Positions 17,437 through 28,300 of a DNA stretch of 64,000 nt are shown here, one piece after another. This DNA is from an uncultured Sphingobium sp. (GTDB lineage Bacteria; Pseudomonadota; Alphaproteobacteria; Sphingomonadales; Sphingomonadaceae), in assembly GCA_946885845.1 (NCBI GenBank), contig CAMPHJ010000009.1, forward strand, positions 1-64,000, given 5' to 3'. Every line of letters starts with the position of its first letter. The stretch's first letter is position 1. Below the pieces are notes generated by a model. It was not told where the DNA came from, did no database searches, and saw only the letters and a program-made list of their open reading frames with translations. Made by a program: the position numbers and the translations under genes.

Positions 17437-18803
17437 CGGGCCGCGCCTCCGCCGTCCGACGGCAGGCGCGCCTTGGCAAAGCCGCGCCAGCATTCGTCAT
17501 AATCGGGTTGCAACAGGGGCGTTTCCATCGCCCATGCCGTCGGCCTGAATGGATAACGGCTTTCGAACATGAACGCCATTGTCCCATCGATCCGGCTGGG
17601 GGCCAGCGCCGCCGCCACCGCCTTGCCATGGCTTTCCACATCGGGGCCGTGCGCGGACATGACATTGTGCAGGCTGGCCCCGCCGGGATTAAAGCCGCCG
17701 CCCGACTTTGCCTCATACTCCCCTTCGATCAGCCCCATGAATTCGCTCATGACGTTGCGGTGAAACCAGGGCGGCCGGAACGTGTCTTCCGCAACCGTCC
17801 AGCGCGGGGGAAATATCACGAAGTCGATATTGGCCACGCCTGCGATGTCGCTAGGCGATGTCAGCACGGTGAAGATGGACGGGTCGGGATGGTCGTAGCT
17901 GACGCTGTTCATCGTGTTGAATCGTGTCAGGTCATAACGATATGGTGCGGCATTGCCGTGCCAGGCGACAACATCGAACGGGCTATGGGGCAGGGTGGTA
18001 GTCCAGAGGCCGCCCAGATATTTCTGCACGATCTCGCATGGCCGGTCGATATCTTCGAACGCGGCGGCGGGCGCTTCGAAATCACGCGGATTGGCCAGGC
18101 CGTTGGCGCCGATCGGGCCCAGCTCCGGCAAGCGAAAGAGGCTGCCGTGATTTTCGCAAATATATCCGCGTGCCGGTCCGTCGATCAGTTCGACGCGAAA
18201 ACGGATGCCGCGCGGGATCAATGCCATCTGCAACGGAGCGATGTCCAGCACCCCCATCTCCGTCACGATCCGCAACGCGCCCATTTGCGGCACGATCAAC
18301 AATTCGCCATCTGCTGAAAAAAAGGCGCGGTCCACCATCGACCGGTTGGCGGCGTAAAGATGGATGGCGCATCCCTGTCCCATGCCCGCATCGCCATTGC
18401 CCGCATAGGTCACCAGCCCATCGATGAAATCTGCGGGCGCGGCGGGCAGGTCCAAAGGGTCCCAGCGCAGGCGGTTGGGGGAGTGGGGATAGTCGCTGAA
18501 CGGCACCGACCGCAGGCGGCTGTCCTTTGCGTAACGCGCAAAAGGCGCATGCGCCGCCGACGGACGCATGCGGTAAAGCCAGCTGCGATGGTTCTGATGA
18601 CGCGGCGCGGTGAAAGCCGTCGCGGAAAATTGTTCGGCGTAAAGGCCATAGGGGACATGCTGCGGCGAATTACGGCCAATCGGCAGCGCGCCGGGCACGG
18701 CCTGCGTCGAATGAAGATTGCCAAACCCCGGCAGCATCGGCCCGCTATCCTGGATGACGCTGTCCTCTGCAGGGGGCGGCCTGTCGGAATGGGGTGCGTT
18801 CAT
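17433..18803 (-). CDS. hmgA: Homogentisate 1,2-dioxygenase
   Basis: A ring-cleaving non-heme iron dioxygenase that opens homogentisate to maleylacetoacetate, 456 aa. Family segments are clear: [16 protein letters not shown] at the N-terminus, the iron-ligand region [18 protein letters not shown] (His and Glu) and [15 protein letters not shown] (His). The ATG at 18803 has TGAGGA eight bases upstream. An alternative ATG at 18815 overlaps the hpd stop (ATGA) but lacks a ribosome-binding site. It is the third gene of the operon, after hpd and before fahA. Confidence 0.97.
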   Translation of the reverse strand: MNAPHSDRPPPAEDSVIQDSGPMLPGFGNLHSTQAVPGALPIGRNSPQHVPYGLYAEQFSATAFTAPRHQNHRSWLYRMRPSAAHAPFARYAKDSRLRSVPFSDYPHSPNRLRWDPLDLPAAPADFIDGLVTYAGNGDAGMGQGCAIHLYAANRSMVDRAFFSADGELLIVPQMGALRIVTEMGVLDIAPLQMALIPRGIRFRVELIDGPARGYICENHGSLFRLPELGPIGANGLANPRDFEAPAAAFEDIDRPCEIVQKYLGGLWTTTLPHSPFDVVAWHGNAAPYRYDLTRFNTMNSVSYDHPDPSIFTVLTSPSDIAGVANIDFVIFPPRWTVAEDTFRPPWFHRNVMSEFMGLIEGEYEAKSGGGFNPGGASLHNVMSAHGPDVESHGKAVAAALAPSRIDGTMAFMFESRYPFRPTAWAMETPLLQPDYDECWRGFAKARLPSDGGGAAR

Positions 18804-18811
18804 GCCGGTCC

Positions 18812-19855
18812 TCATGTCTGGACGGAAATCACGCCGCGCCGGATCTGGTCCAGCTCGATGCTTTCGAACAATGCCTGAAAATTGCCGTTGCCGAAACCTT
18901 CATTGCCCTTGCGCTGGATGATTTCGAAGAAGATCGGGCCGAACAAGTTTTCAGTGAAAATCTGCAGCAATATGCCTTCGCCCGTTTCGACGCTGCCGTC
19001 GATCAGGATGCGGTTCTTCTTTAACCGTTCCAGGTCTTCGCCATGGCCGGGGACGCGCTGATCCACCAGTTCATAATAGGTTTCGACCGTATCCTGCAGC
19101 CTGACGCCGCGTGCGCGCAGTCGTTCGACCGTATCGTGGATGTCGCGGCTGGTCATGGCCAGATGCTGGATGCCTTCGCCATGATATTGCCGGATGAACT
19201 CTTCAATCTGGCTGTTGTCGTCCTGGCTTTCGTTCAATGGGATGCGGATCGCATGATCGGGCGCGATCATCGCCTGACTGAACAGCCCGGTCGCCTTGCC
19301 CTTGATGTCGAAATATTTCTGCTCCTCGAAATTGAAGAGCGTGCGGTAAAATTCGCTCCAGACACGCATCTGTCCCCGGCGGACATTGTGGGTCAGGTGG
19401 TCGAGCAGGTCCAGCCCGACATTATTCTTTGCCTCGGCTTCCCGCCAGCCGGGAAATTCGGCCCAGTCGGCATACAGGTCTTCACCGTCCGCCACGAAAT
19501 AAAGGTAGGAACCGCCAATGCCCTGAATGACGGTATCGTCTTCCTCGGTCGGTTTTGCTCCATGATCCAGCGCCCAAGCCATCGCCCCTCGCGGGTCGGC
19601 GACGCGAAAGGCCATGGCGCTGGCCGATGGCCCATGTTCCCCGCGAAACGCAGCGACCCGGCCTGCATCGTCGCGGTTCAGCATCAGGTTGATGCGACCC
19701 TGTTTGTAGCGGGTGATGTTCTTCACCGGGTGCCGGTGCGATGGCACAAAGCCCAATTGTTCGAACTGCCGGGCCATGGCGTCCGGGTCGGGGGATGTGA
19801 ATTCGACAAATTCAAAACCGTTGAGGCCCAGTGGATTGGCGGTCGCGTCGGCCAT
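18812..19855 (-). CDS. hpd: 4-Hydroxyphenylpyruvate dioxygenase
   Basis: Converts 4-hydroxyphenylpyruvate to homogentisate with iron and O2, 347 aa. Two vicinal-oxygen-chelate halves are visible. The iron ligands fall in [10 protein letters not shown] (His), [13 protein letters not shown] (His) and [18 protein letters not shown] (Glu). The ATG at 19855, with AGAGGA upstream, matches the usual start just before [13 protein letters not shown]; a further in-frame ATG at 19903 overlaps the phhA stop. It lies between phhA and hmgA in the operon. The amino-transfer step that makes its substrate is not encoded in the window. Confidence 0.97.
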   Translation of the reverse strand: MADATANPLGLNGFEFVEFTSPDPDAMARQFEQLGFVPSHRHPVKNITRYKQGRINLMLNRDDAGRVAAFRGEHGPSASAMAFRVADPRGAMAWALDHGAKPTEEDDTVIQGIGGSYLYFVADGEDLYADWAEFPGWREAEAKNNVGLDLLDHLTHNVRRGQMRVWSEFYRTLFNFEEQKYFDIKGKATGLFSQAMIAPDHAIRIPLNESQDDNSQIEEFIRQYHGEGIQHLAMTSRDIHDTVERLRARGVRLQDTVETYYELVDQRVPGHGEDLERLKKNRILIDGSVETGEGILLQIFTENLFGPIFFEIIQRKGNEGFGNGNFQALFESIELDQIRRGVISVQT

Positions 19856-19899
19856 GACATCCTCTTTTCCAGTCGGCGGCACATCTGGCTGCGCCCGGC

Positions 19900-20763
19900 T
19901 CATTCCTTGCCCCGCGATCGCGCATAGGCCTGGGTGCCTCGGCTGATCACCTTGTCCTGTGGCAGCACCGTGTCGGCTTCCAGGTCGGTCAGCCCTTCAA
20001 GTTCACTATACAGGGGCGTGAAATCCATTTCGACCGTGTGCCTCAACAGGTCGTCGAAGCTGTCGATGACGAAATAGCTCTGCTGATAATCGTCGATGCG
20101 GTATCGCGTCCGCATCACCCGTTTGAGGTCAAAGCCCAGTCGGTTGGGCGACGGGTCATCCAGCGCGAACAGCGATTCGCCATGGGACGACACGATGCCC
20201 GCACCATATAGTTTCAGCGCGTCGCCCCGCCGGATCAGGCCGAATTCGACCGTATACCAGTAAAGCCGCGCCAGATATTCGATTGCGCCCAGCCCATCGG
20301 CTTTCAGCCCGCCTTCGCCATAGGCCTGCATATAATCGGCGAACACTGGGTGGGCGAGCAAGGGGACGTGACCGAACACGTCATGAAAAACGTCCGGCTC
20401 CTGCAGATAATCCAGCTGTTCGGGCGAACGGATGAAGCGCGCGGCGACGAAGCGGCGATTTGCCAGATGTTCGAAAAACACCCGGTCCGGCACCAGTCCC
20501 GGCACCGCCACGACCTGCCACCCTGTCAGGTTCATCAGCCGTTCCGACAGTTCGGCGAAGTCAGGAATGCCCTTCCGCGTCATGCGTAGCACGTCCAGCC
20601 CATCGGTAAATTCACTGACCGCGCGGCCCGGCAGCATGCTCGCCTGCCGTTCGAAAAGCCTATCCCACATCGCATGGTCCTGCGGCGTGTATGCGTCCCA
20701 GTCCTGCGGCACGGTCCAGTGCGGCGCTGCCATAATCGGCGTAATGAGCGGCTCTTTTGCCAT
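19900..20763 (-). CDS. phhA: Phenylalanine 4-monooxygenase
   Basis: Hydroxylates phenylalanine to tyrosine with tetrahydropterin and non-heme iron. It has 287 aa, the single-domain bacterial form without a regulatory ACT domain. The iron ligands are in PDVFHDVFGHVPLL (two His) and YWYTVEFGL (Glu). The ATG at 20763 has GGAG 11 bases upstream. It is the first gene of the phhA-hpd-hmgA-fahA-maiA operon. No pterin carbinolamine dehydratase (phhB) or tyrosine aminotransferase is nearby, so these must be supplied from elsewhere. The promoter lies in the 111-bp gap to the divergent TPR gene; no regulator gene is adjacent. Confidence 0.97.
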   Translation of the reverse strand: MAKEPLITPIMAAPHWTVPQDWDAYTPQDHAMWDRLFERQASMLPGRAVSEFTDGLDVLRMTRKGIPDFAELSERLMNLTGWQVVAVPGLVPDRVFFEHLANRRFVAARFIRSPEQLDYLQEPDVFHDVFGHVPLLAHPVFADYMQAYGEGGLKADGLGAIEYLARLYWYTVEFGLIRRGDALKLYGAGIVSSHGESLFALDDPSPNRLGFDLKRVMRTRYRIDDYQQSYFVIDSFDDLLRHTVEMDFTPLYSELEGLTDLEADTVLPQDKVISRGTQAYARSRGKE

Positions 20764-20874
20764 GGAATGATTACTCCACGACCCAAGTGGGAAAAGGTTC
20801 CAATCCCATGTCAGCGCGCGCGAAATATGCTATGGGTGGCAACCTTCGACCGACTCTGGATATGGAGGATGGCG

Positions 20875-22650
20875 ATGCGAAAAATCGTTCCTTCGCTGGC
20901 GCTCCTGATGGCTACCGGCATTTTAATGAGCGGGGATCCGGCTCCGGGCCGCTCTTATTCGCCTGACCTGCTAGCGTCCCTCGACCCCGTCAATAAGGCG
21001 CGCAATCTGTGTAGCGGGAAAAATGGCGCGGCTTCCATGCGGGACAAGCTCGCGCTGGTGGCGGCCTTTGCGCCTGCGGCACCCGGCGCACGCGTCCAAC
21101 TTTACGATGATCTGGGGAAAATCCACTTCCCCATCACCACGTCCAGCCCGGTGGCGCAGCGCTATTTCGACCAGGGATTGGCGCTTGCCTACGGATTCAA
21201 CCATGCCGGGGCGATTGCATCCTTCCGCGAAGCGCAGCGGATCGATCCGCGTTGTGCCCTGTGTTTCTGGGGTGAGGCGCTGGCCTATGGTCCAAACATC
21301 AACGCGCCCATGGACCCGGCCACCAATGCCCGCGCGGTTGGACTGGCGCGCTATGCCGACTGGCTGGCGCGCGGCGCGACGCCCGTCGAACAGGCGCTGA
21401 CCGCCGCGATGATGATGCGCTATTCGCCCGACCCCGCCGCCGATCAGCCTGCGCTGAACGCGGCCTATGCCGACGCGATGATCGCTGCTGCGGCGGCGCA
21501 CCCCGCGCATGACGATGTTAGCCTGCTCGCGGCTGAAGCAGCGATGGATACGCGGCCGTGGGATTATTGGATGGCCGACCGAAAAACGCCGCAGCCACGG
21601 CTGGACGACGGCGTCCGACTGGTTGAAACGGTGCTCGCGCGCAATCCTGCTCATCCGCAGGCGTCGCATCTGTACATTCATCTGATGGAAAACGGGCCGG
21701 ACCCCCGCCGTGCCGAAGCGGCGGCGGATCGGCTGGCCGCGCCGCTCGCGCCAAAGGCTGGCCATCTCGTCCACATGCCAGCGCACATCTATTACCGCCT
21801 TGGCCGCTGGCGGGATTCGCTGCGCGTCAATCTGGCCGCAGCGCAGGTGGATGAGGAATGGATCAAGGCCAGCGGCGACCGGGGCCTGATGCGTTACGGC
21901 TATTATCCCCACAACATCCATTTTATCGTCACGTCGGCGCAGATGGCCGGTGACATGGGCACCGCCATCAGCCACGCCACGAAGCTGGAACAAATGCTGG
22001 ACCCGGCGATCAGTGCAAAGATTGCCTGGGTCCAGGCGATCCATGCGTCGCCCTACTTCGCCGCGGCCCAGTTCGCCACGCCTGAACGGATATTGGCGAT
22101 GCACGCGCCCGACCCGCGTTTGCCCTATGCCGTCGCCATGCACCATTATGCGCGGGCGGTGGCGCGGGCGCGACAGCGTGACCGGGCCGGGTTCGACCGG
22201 GAAATGGCGAAATTGCGCGCTATTCGCGATGACCAGGCTGTGCAGTCGATGATCGATCAGGGTGTGCCCGCACGCGACCTGATGCAACTGGCGGAGACCG
22301 TGGCGACGGCCCGCTGGGCCTACGCCAACGGGCGATATGTTCGGGCGGAAAAGCTCTACCGCCAGGCGATCGCGCTGGAGGACAAAATTCCCTATATGGA
22401 GCCGCCCTACTGGTACTATCCCGTTCATCAGTCGCTAGGCGCGGCGCTGTATCGCCAGGGGCGCTATGATGATGCGGCGCAGGCATTCACCCAGGCGCTG
22501 GCGCAGTCACCAAATAATGGCTGGGTGCTTTACGGTCTGGCGGCATCGCAGCGCGCGCGCGGTTATGGCGCGGAAGCTGCTGCCGCCGACGCAGCGCAGA
22601 AACGCGCCTGGGCTGGCGATCCGCGATGGCTGCGGATGGACCGGCTGTAG
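20875..22650 (+). CDS. Exported tetratricopeptide-repeat protein
   Basis: A 591-aa protein with a probable signal peptide (MRKIVPSLALLMATGILMSG), so it is likely periplasmic. The body is a set of helical repeats of TPR type, clearest at the ends: QRYFDQGLALAYGFNHAGAI near residue 100 and LGAALYRQGRYDDAAQAFTQ near 530. His- and Cys-containing segments (DPRCALCFWGEALAYGPN, HLVHMPAHIYYRLGRW) recur in related bacterial TPR proteins of unknown function. The ATG at 20875 is preceded by GGAGG. It is divergent to phhA and convergent with the rhamnosidase gene, 21 bp away. No function can be assigned beyond protein-protein or ligand binding. Confidence 0.85.
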   Translation: MRKIVPSLALLMATGILMSGDPAPGRSYSPDLLASLDPVNKARNLCSGKNGAASMRDKLALVAAFAPAAPGARVQLYDDLGKIHFPITTSSPVAQRYFDQGLALAYGFNHAGAIASFREAQRIDPRCALCFWGEALAYGPNINAPMDPATNARAVGLARYADWLARGATPVEQALTAAMMMRYSPDPAADQPALNAAYADAMIAAAAAHPAHDDVSLLAAEAAMDTRPWDYWMADRKTPQPRLDDGVRLVETVLARNPAHPQASHLYIHLMENGPDPRRAEAAADRLAAPLAPKAGHLVHMPAHIYYRLGRWRDSLRVNLAAAQVDEEWIKASGDRGLMRYGYYPHNIHFIVTSAQMAGDMGTAISHATKLEQMLDPAISAKIAWVQAIHASPYFAAAQFATPERILAMHAPDPRLPYAVAMHHYARAVARARQRDRAGFDREMAKLRAIRDDQAVQSMIDQGVPARDLMQLAETVATARWAYANGRYVRAEKLYRQAIALEDKIPYMEPPYWYYPVHQSLGAALYRQGRYDDAAQAFTQALAQSPNNGWVLYGLAASQRARGYGAEAAAADAAQKRAWAGDPRWLRMDRL

Positions 22651-22671
22651 CGACATCGGCAGCGCCAACCG

Positions 22672-25101
22672 CTAATTAGCGCTACGCAGCGCGATCCGGT
22701 TGACGCCCGGCCGCAACTGGCGCGTTTGCCCTTTCCAGCTGAACTCGCCCGTGAGACCGGCGGGCAATGTCACGCGCGCGGACAAGCGCCCGTTGCGCTG
22801 GCTGTACCGCGTTTCGATCAGTCCGGCGGGATGGGCCATCGCCGCGTCCAGCTTTTTCAGATGCCCCAGATGCGGCGTGATCCGTACTTTGGCAAATCCC
22901 GGCGCTGCGGTCTGGATACCCGCGACATAGGTCAACAGGCCGCTGGTAGGATGGGCGGACCAGGCGTGGCTGTCCGACCGCGTCGGGTCATCCTCTTCAG
23001 GCCAGGTGGTGAAATTCTGGCTCAACAATTTGCGCCATGTGTTCAACAGCCCGATGTAACGGTCGCCCAGCCCCGCATGATTGATCGCTTCGGCCAGATA
23101 ATAGGAAAAATAATAGGTCGTGCCGACAATGCCTTCGGGCGCTTCGATACCGCCATCGGGCGACATGATCCGGTCCAGCACCCGCGCCTGGCCCGCTTTG
23201 GGGACGATGTCATATAGCACGGCCAGGACATTGGCGTGCTGGCTGAAACTGTCCTTGGCAGACGTGTCGGCGTAAAGACCACGGGTCGCGCTCCAGCACT
23301 GGCGGTCGATACCGGCGCGCACCCGGTCAGCCTGCGCCAGGTTGGCGGCGCGGCGTTGTGCGTCGCCGACGGCCCCTTCCAGATCCGCCCCCTGCCGTAG
23401 TGCACCATAATAGATCATGGTGATGACACAGTTGTCCGGGCCCTTGCCGTTCATGTGGGCCCGACCGTCCATCGACGGTCGCCAGTCGATGAACGGCCAG
23501 TCCGGCGTCGGACGAACCATGCCGTTTTCCCGAACATAGGGGGCATACCAGTCCAACACCGACCGGACGCCTTCCAGATTGCGGGTCAGGGGCGCGGTGT
23601 CGGGCTGTCGCATCCAATAATCATGCAGCATGCCCACCCACAGCAGCGCAAAGGGCGGGATTACGTTACTGGTCGCCTGCGGCCACGATGCTTGTGGAAA
23701 GCCGGTCAACTGCCGCGACGAATTGAAAGCGTCGATCGCCTGTACCGCCAGACGCGGGTCGCCGCTGACATCATAGGACAGCAGCGCCTGCAACCGCGTG
23801 TCGCCAATATATTGCAGCTGTTCCCAATAGGCGGTGTCCATGTAGGTTTCATGGGCGTCGAACAATGCAGTGCGCCAACCGATGTTCCAGATTTTGTTCA
23901 ACTGGGCATCGTCGCTGACAAATCGACCGCGCTGTTCGAACGGATAGCCCGTTTCATGAACGTCGAGCCCATTGAGCGTCAACGGCTGGTCGCCGGTCTT
24001 GATCCGCAGTTCGACGAAACGCCAGGCACGCCACCAGAATGGCGCGACCACACTATCTTTTCCCGCTGTCTTGAACGTGTCGGTTACGCCCAGCGCCAGC
24101 CCGTCGTCCACCCGTGCCCGGTCGGCGAACCGCAGCCATGAGCGCCCGTTGCCCTTGTTCTTCCCGGCGGGATCGTACAGCGCTTCGGTATAGGTGGCAG
24201 TAATCGTCGCGCCGCTGCCGCCGGAGGTGCGCAGCGCAGGATAGGCTGCCAGCACCCGGCCATAGTCGATCAGCAGCGATGCTTCCGAATTGGGTGCGAT
24301 GGTGACGGGACGACGGGGAAAGCCGTCTGCATTTACGCCCATCTGTCGCACCACTTTGCCGCTTGCCACACGCTCATAACGCTGCGCAGGCAGGGCGTCA
24401 GCGACCATATGCCACGGCGCTGTTTTCGTGGTCAGCGCCGGGATAGCAGCCTGCCAACCGGGCGCGGTGGATTGGGGCGAAGCCCAGTCCGTCGCCTGCC
24501 GCGCGGCATCGATCGTTTCCGGTCCGCCCGCAGCATAATAGATCGGCCCAACCTGCTTGATCATCGGCACCAGTCCGGGACTGACGCTGCGCGAAACATC
24601 CTGGCGCACGGTCCATTGGGTGCTGCTGTCCACCATTGCCGCGAACGCCTGGTCCTCGGCGGCCAAGTAGAAACCGGTGATCTTTGAAGTAATCTGTGCC
24701 ACCGGCGCGCTACGCCCGTCGCTCCACACCTGGGCGGCGATGACGTTGGCGCCCTTGCGCAAATAGGGGGACAGGTCGATGCGTGCATATCGCCATGCCT
24801 TCAGGTCGCCCCGCGACGGCCCCGCCGCGACGCGCACACCGTTGACGTAAAGCACATAGCGCTGGTCGGCGCTGACGCGAACGGGCAGCGCGCGTGGAAC
24901 GCGGGGGAGCGTCAGTTCACGCCGGAACTGCAGCGCCACGGGTGCCTGTTTGCTGTCGGCCTGCGCGGCTTCGGGCGCGCTGATCCAGTCTGCGGCCAAG
25001 CCGGGCTGGGTGGAGATGGCCATGGTCAGCAAGGCTGCAAAGGCGATGGCGCAATCCCGCACCTTGATGCCTGCCAGACATGGCGATGTGAAAAGCTTCA
25101 T
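22672..25101 (-). CDS. Alpha-L-rhamnosidase-like glycosidase (GH78)
   Basis: A secreted or periplasmic glycoside hydrolase of 809 aa with a signal peptide (AIAFAALLTMAISTQPGLA). The N-terminal half holds beta-rich carbohydrate-binding domains (VRVSADQRYVLYVNGVRVAAGPSRGD is typical of GH78). The second half is the (alpha/alpha)6 barrel (FVSDDAQLNKIWNIGWRTAL, DTAYWEQLQYIGDTRLQALL) and ends with a small beta-sandwich. It would release terminal L-rhamnose from plant glycosides or polysaccharides. The ATG at 25101 is preceded by GGGAGCGAGG. No rhamnose catabolism genes flank it, so the sugar acceptor is unknown. Confidence 0.87.
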   Translation of the reverse strand: MKLFTSPCLAGIKVRDCAIAFAALLTMAISTQPGLAADWISAPEAAQADSKQAPVALQFRRELTLPRVPRALPVRVSADQRYVLYVNGVRVAAGPSRGDLKAWRYARIDLSPYLRKGANVIAAQVWSDGRSAPVAQITSKITGFYLAAEDQAFAAMVDSSTQWTVRQDVSRSVSPGLVPMIKQVGPIYYAAGGPETIDAARQATDWASPQSTAPGWQAAIPALTTKTAPWHMVADALPAQRYERVASGKVVRQMGVNADGFPRRPVTIAPNSEASLLIDYGRVLAAYPALRTSGGSGATITATYTEALYDPAGKNKGNGRSWLRFADRARVDDGLALGVTDTFKTAGKDSVVAPFWWRAWRFVELRIKTGDQPLTLNGLDVHETGYPFEQRGRFVSDDAQLNKIWNIGWRTALFDAHETYMDTAYWEQLQYIGDTRLQALLSYDVSGDPRLAVQAIDAFNSSRQLTGFPQASWPQATSNVIPPFALLWVGMLHDYWMRQPDTAPLTRNLEGVRSVLDWYAPYVRENGMVRPTPDWPFIDWRPSMDGRAHMNGKGPDNCVITMIYYGALRQGADLEGAVGDAQRRAANLAQADRVRAGIDRQCWSATRGLYADTSAKDSFSQHANVLAVLYDIVPKAGQARVLDRIMSPDGGIEAPEGIVGTTYYFSYYLAEAINHAGLGDRYIGLLNTWRKLLSQNFTTWPEEDDPTRSDSHAWSAHPTSGLLTYVAGIQTAAPGFAKVRITPHLGHLKKLDAAMAHPAGLIETRYSQRNGRLSARVTLPAGLTGEFSWKGQTRQLRPGVNRIALRSAN

Positions 25102-25301
25102 CGATCCTCGCTCCCTGTTCGTACTTTCGACCGACACTGGCATCCATCGGCATCTGTAAATCGCACGCATCTGTCTCTTTATACCATTGGCCGTTCACTG
25201 CAAGCCAGTTGATGTGGTTATAAAGGACCTCCATCTGCGACAACATCATATGAACGCGTGTCGCCCGATGATGGAGTCGGCGGTATAGGGAGGATCGTCC
25301 T

Positions 25302-28300
25302 ATGAAAACTCAGGCCGACCTTGCCCTCTTCGCGGCGGTAGCGCCCGCGATCCGACCCGCTACTCCCCTGCGTAAGGCCATCACCGCCGCCTGCCGCCGC
25401 GATGAAGCTCAGGCGCTCGACCCACTGATCGCAGCGGCCACCCTGCCGGACTCCACGCGCGCCGCCATTGCGGTGACCGCCCGCGCCCTGATTGCGGCCC
25501 TTCGCGCTCATCCCAAAGGCAGCGGCGTCGAAGCGCTGATCCACGAATATGCGCTGTCCAGCCAGGAAGGCGTGGCGCTGATGTGCCTAGCGGAAGCGTT
25601 GCTGCGTATTCCTGACGACGACACTCGCGACGCCCTGATCCGCGACAAGATCGCCGACGGACAATGGGGTTTGCATCTGGGGAGTGGCAAGTCGCTGTTC
25701 GTCAATGCCGCAACCTGGGGACTGGTCGTCACCGGCAAGCTGGTGGGCAGTGTTGACGACCCCGGACTGGGCGCGGCGCTGACCCGCCTCATCGCCCGCG
25801 CGGGGGAACCGGTTATCCGCCGGGCCGTCGACCTTGCCATGCGGATGATGGGCGAAAAGTTCGTCACTGGTGAGACGATTGAGGAGGCATTGGACCGCGC
25901 GACGCATATGGAAGCGAAGGGCTTCGCCTATAGCTATGACATGCTGGGCGAAGCGGCCACGACCGCCGCCGCCGCCGCGCGCTACCATGCCGACTATGCG
26001 CGGGCGATCCATGCGATCGGCCAGACGTCGGGAGGGCGCGGCGTCTATGCGGCGCCCGGCATTTCGATAAAGTTATCGGCGCTCCACCCGCGATACAGCC
26101 GCGCGCAGGCGGATCCTATCATGGGGGAATTGCTGCCTGCCGTGAAGCAATTGGCGATTCTGTCGAAAAGCTACGGCATCGGTTTCAACATCGACGCGGA
26201 GGAAGCGGACCGGCTTGAACTGTCGCTCGATCTGCTGGAAAGCCTGGCGCTGGATCCGGATCTGGCGGGCTGGGACGGGCTGGGCTTCGTTGTGCAGGCT
26301 TATGGCAAGCGCTGTCCGTTCGTCATCGACTGGATTATCGACCTCGCCCGCCGTTCTGGCCGTCGCATCATGGTTCGGCTGGTCAAGGGCGCTTATTGGG
26401 ATGCGGAAATCAAGCGGGCGCAGGTGGACGGCCTTGCCGGATTCCCGGTCTATACGCGCAAGGTGCATACCGACGTCGCCTATATTGCCTGCGCGCGCAG
26501 GCTGTTGGCCGCGAGCGATGCGGTCTTCCCGCAATTTGCGACCCATAATGCCCAGACGGTCAGCACCATCTATCACCTCGCCGGGCCGGATTTCCGAACG
26601 GGCGACTATGAATTTCAGTGCCTGCACGGCATGGGCGAGCCACTATATGAACAAGTGGTCGGCCCTGCGAAGCTGAACCGCCCGTGCCGCATCTACGCCC
26701 CGGTCGGCACGCATGAAACGCTGCTCGCCTATCTGGTCCGCCGCCTGCTGGAAAATGGCGCGAACAGCAGTTTTGTCCATCGCCTCGCCGATCCGCAGGT
26801 GACGCCGGAGGAACTGACGGCCGATCCGGTTGATATCGTGCGCGCCATGGATCGCCCCGGCCAGGGCCATGACCTGGTCGCGCTGCCCGCTAACCTGTTC
26901 CCCGATCGCCGCAATTCCCAGGGTCTGGACCTGACTGACGAAAGCGCGCTCGTCAGCCTGACACAAGCGCTCCGCCACAGTGCGACGCTGGCCTGGACCG
27001 CCGCGCCGACCGGCGGGGCAGGGGTAGCCCGCGCCGTGCTGAACCCCGCCGATCATCGCGATGTCGTCGGACAAGTCAGCGACGCGACCCCAACGCAAGC
27101 GCGCGCCGCCGCCGTCCGCGCCGCAGCATCCTGTTGGTCCAGCACGCTCGTCGCTGAACGCGCCGCCATGCTGGATCGTGCCGCCGACGCGATAGAGGCG
27201 CGGATGCCCATCCTAATGGGCCTGATCGTCCGCGAAGCCGGCAAGTCGCTGCCCAACGCCATTGCCGAAGTGCGCGAGGCGGTGGATTTCCTGCGCTATT
27301 ATGCGGCGCAGGCCCGCGCCAACTTCGGCCTGGAACAGCTTGCTTTAGGTCCTGTCGTCTGCATCAGCCCATGGAATTTTCCGCTGGCCATCTTCACCGG
27401 ACAGGTCGCCGCCGCGCTGGCTGCGGGCAACCCTGTCCTCGCTAAGCCAGCGGAGGAAACGCCCCTGATCGCCGCGGAGGCTGTCCGTCTGCTGCATGAA
27501 GCGGGGGTGCCAGACGACGCGCTTCAACTGCTGCCTGGCGACGGCAGCATCGGCGCGGCGCTGGTCGGCGCGCCAGAAACCGCCGCCGTCATGTTTACCG
27601 GATCGACCGAGGTTGCCCGCCTGATTCAGCGCCAGCTCGCGCCGCGTTTGTCCTCATCCGGCGGGCCCATTCCCCTGATCGCTGAAACCGGGGGGCAGAA
27701 TGCGATGATCGTCGATTCCTCCGCCCTTGCCGAACAGGTGGTGGGGGATGTCATAACGTCCGCCTTCGACAGTGCGGGTCAGCGCTGTTCCGCGCTGCGC
27801 ATCCTGTGCCTGCAGGAAGAGGTGGCCGACCGCACGCTCGCGATGCTGAAGGGCGCGCTGGCGGAACTGCGCATCGGCCGCACCGACGCGCTGAATGTCG
27901 ATATCGGGCCGGTCATCAGCGCAGAAGCGCGGGATGGGATCAACCGGCATATCGACGCGATGACGGCGCTGGGCCGCAAGGTTGAGCAATGCCCGCTGCC
28001 GCCCGCAACGGTGCACGGCACCTTCGTTCCGCCGACCATCATCGAAATTCAATCCATCGCCGATCTCAGCCGCGAAGTGTTCGGCCCCGTGCTTCATGTC
28101 CTGCGCTTCCGGCGCGATGGGCTGGACGCCTTGGTCGATCAGATCAACGCGACCGGCTATGGCCTGACCTTCGGCCTCCACACCCGGCTTAACGGAACCA
28201 TCGACCGCGTTACCGCGCGCGTGAAGGCGGGCAACATCTATGTGAACCGCAACATTATCGGCGCAGTTGTAGGGGTTCAGCCTTTTGGCGGCTGCGGCCT

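Noticed and set aside
20971..22428. A 485-codon frame antisense to the TPR gene
   Set aside because: Low-complexity Arg/His-rich product with no motif, inside a gene with good signal peptide and ribosome-binding site.
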